DNA from: an uncultured Geobacteraceae bacterium
Lineage (GTDB): Bacteria; Desulfobacterota; Desulfuromonadia; Desulfuromonadales; Geopsychrobacteraceae
DNA length: 7,077 nucleotides
Assembly: GCA_937958075.1 (NCBI GenBank)
Contig: CALFFB010000155.1
Coordinates: 1-7,077 of the forward strand
Direction: 5' to 3'
The notes below the pieces were generated by a model. That model ran no database searches, was not told where the DNA came from, and saw nothing but the letters and a program-made list of their open reading frames with translations. How positions within the stretch are numbered: the first letter of the stretch is position 1; every line of letters begins with the position of its first letter. Below are positions 6,335 through 7,077 of this stretch, one piece after another. The position numbers and the translations under genes are program-made.

Positions 6335-6358
6335 TAAACAATTAAACAACGTCCCCCT
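6335..6358 (+). repeat. RAYT-associated repeat, copy C
   Basis: This 24-bp sequence is the exact reverse complement of 4613-4636, with the plus strand ending ...ACAACGTCCCCCT. It lies between the two DUF modules, 32 nt past the stop of DUF2442 copy 2. It has the same orientation as copy B. The exact 24-bp match, including the duplicated TTGTTTAA unit, makes it a better partner for copy A than copy B is. Confidence 0.88.
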
Positions 6359-6390
6359 GGCCTGTTGGTTGAATGTCTCGTTTTTTCTGC

Positions 6391-6654
6391 TTACTCAACA
6401 TTCCACTCACCGGCAGCCTTTATCTGGTCATACATGGTATCAGGGGCGATATCCAACTCGCCAGGCCAAGTTACAGCACCAAAAATGAGAGTGGCCTGTG
6501 CAAACATGTCAGGGTCACGTAAGTCGGCAAAAACTCCGGCCTGGTCTGAAAATAAAAACTCCTTCATGGTGACGTGTCCTTCAAGACCATCGACAAAACG
6601 TACAAAAAGCCGATAGTCAGGTAATGGAGTAACCCTCTGTAACCGCCAGGGCAT
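6391..6654 (-). CDS. DUF2442 family protein, copy 2
   Basis: This 87-residue protein opens MPWRLQRVTPLPDYRLFVRF. The family core follows: FVDGLEGHVTM, LRDPDMFAQATL, AVTWPGELDIAPDTMYDQI. I chose the ATG at 6654 because family similarity begins there; it lies 20 nt after the upstream DUF4160 stop. The Shine-Dalgarno sequence is weak, so translation may depend on coupling. The frame is open to 6729, and ATGs at 6729 and 6720 near a GGAGG would add residues unlike the family that overlap the neighbouring gene. It forms a two-gene unit with DUF4160 copy 2 and is a diverged paralogue of the protein at 5681-5953. The function is unknown. Confidence 0.83.
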   Translation of the reverse strand: MPWRLQRVTPLPDYRLFVRFVDGLEGHVTMKEFLFSDQAGVFADLRDPDMFAQATLIFGAVTWPGELDIAPDTMYDQIKAAGEWNVE

Positions 6655-6674
6655 TGCTGGAGTGATGGGTGGAT

Positions 6675-6935
6675 CTACATCAGTGGGTCTATTTTCTGCG
6701 GTGTTTGCATATGCGCACATTGATTCCATGCCTCCATGAGTTCATTTCGATGCTCACTGGCCCATTCAAGAACCATGACCATTGCCCGTCTGGGAAGAAA
6801 ACCTTTTGTCACGTCGAGAGTCTGAATGTTGATCACCGCTTCATGTTCAGCGTAGAGAGCATGGAAATGTGGTGGTGGATGCTCTTTCCAGAACATCTGG
6901 ATGACGATTCCATAAAACATACTGATTGTTGGCAT
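6675..6935 (-). CDS. DUF4160 family protein, copy 2
   Basis: This 86-residue DUF4160 protein begins MPTISMFYGIVIQMFW, continues with KEHPPPHFHALYAEHEAV, and ends with LEWASEHRNELMEAW and QKIDPLM. It shares the PPHFH block, EWA-HR-EL helix and KIDPL tail with copy 1 but differs widely elsewhere, so the duplication is old or the copies were acquired separately. The ATG at 6935 is preceded by AGGGG about 5 nt upstream. Six extra upstream codons from 6953 lack support. A convincing extended -10 promoter lies directly upstream, after the terminator of the preceding gene, so this is the first gene of its operon, followed 20 nt later by DUF2442 copy 2. Confidence 0.88.
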   Translation of the reverse strand: MPTISMFYGIVIQMFWKEHPPPHFHALYAEHEAVINIQTLDVTKGFLPRRAMVMVLEWASEHRNELMEAWNQCAHMQTPQKIDPLM

Positions 6936-6970
6936 AGAGCCCCTGCTTCTCAATATGATTACGGTTTAGC

Positions 6971-6999
6971 ATTATAGCACCCCAGCGACTAAACAACAA
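6971..6999 (-). promoter_or_regulatory. Extended -10 promoter driving the DUF4160/DUF2442 copy 2 operon
   Basis: The minus strand has a perfect TATAAT (6971-6976) preceded by TGC, making the extended -10 TGnTATAAT. A weak -35, TTGTTG (6994-6999), lies 17 nt upstream. Start of transcription would be about 25-30 nt before the ATG at 6935, leaving a short leader with a good ribosome binding site. A dyad overlaps the -35 and spacer. Confidence 0.7.
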
Positions 7000-7012
7000 T
7001 TTCCAGCTGGGG
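6980..7012. promoter_or_regulatory. Possible operator: CCCCAGC/GCTGGGG dyad over the -35
   Basis: CCCCAGC (6980-6986) and GCTGGGG (7006-7012) are a perfect 7-bp inverted repeat with a 19-nt spacer. One arm is in the promoter spacer and the other is just upstream of the -35. The upstream arm overlaps the palindrome CCAGCTGG (7003-7010). The position suits a repressor site, perhaps for autoregulation, but no binding protein is known. Confidence 0.4.
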
Positions 7013-7035
7013 CGTATCCTCGCCTTGAATCACAT

Positions 7036-7069
7036 AAAAAAAGGGGCGGAAGATGAACTCTTCCGCCCC
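7036..7069 (-). terminator. Intrinsic terminator of a minus-strand gene beyond the window
   Basis: An 11-bp perfect stem (7043-7053 with 7059-7069; GGGGCGGAAGA/TCTTCCGCCCC) has a 5-nt loop. On the minus strand it is followed by seven T (A7036-A7042 on plus). It separates an unseen upstream gene from the DUF4160 promoter. Confidence 0.9.
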
Positions 7070-7077
7070 GATATCAG

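Noticed and set aside
4613..6358. CRISPR-like spaced repeats
   Set aside because: There are only three copies, one inverted, with gene-sized spacing. This fits transposon ends or REP-like elements, not a CRISPR array.
6655..6729. Longer start for DUF2442 copy 2 (ATG at 6729 or 6720 near a GGAGG)
   Set aside because: The GGAGG falls in codons of the overlapping DUF4160 gene, and the extra 22-25 residues do not resemble the family, whose similarity begins at MPWRLQ.

Overview
All confident genes in this window lie on the minus strand, so it reads naturally from 7077 down to 1. The protein families and the moderately high GC by eye suggest a Gram-negative, anaerobic-type bacterium, perhaps near the Desulfuromonadales (Geobacter, Pelobacter, Desulfuromonas). 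That placement is an inference from gene content, not from a marker gene.

First part in transcription order (7077 to about 5680): an intrinsic terminator for a gene outside the window, then a good extended -10 promoter with a dyad over its upstream half. Two tandem copies of a two-gene module follow, each a DUF4160 gene and then a DUF2442 gene. The two copies are clearly paralogous but diverged. They resemble a small toxin-antitoxin-like or stress cassette, but neither family has an established function that I can vouch for.

Second part (about 6358 to 4613): an IS200-like/REP-associated tyrosine transposase (RAYT) with an HUH motif and a DnaA-C-like C-terminal domain. Copies of a sequence built on GGGGGACGTTGTTTA bracket it. 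One copy, in opposite orientation, overlaps the transposase stop codon. One lies between the transposase and the first DUF module, and one lies between the two DUF modules. The outermost pair is a perfect 24-bp inverted repeat enclosing 1.75 kb, with one DUF4160-DUF2442 pair as possible cargo.

Third part (4510 to 1): a Wzx-type polysaccharide flippase, a radical SAM protein with a C-terminal SPASM/twitch-like cysteine set that starts at TTG, and a second radical SAM protein with an N-terminal cobalamin-binding-like fold. This looks like part of a surface-glycan or other export-linked biosynthetic locus, but no glycosyltransferase or precursor peptide is visible. A 104-bp palindromic element with perfect 18-bp arms, each arm itself REP-like, sits between the two radical SAM genes. 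It resembles a REPIN, and its arms differ from the ends of the local RAYT.

There is no rRNA, tRNA or CRISPR array. No gene-free stretch exceeds 300 bases; the larger gaps are described in the features.
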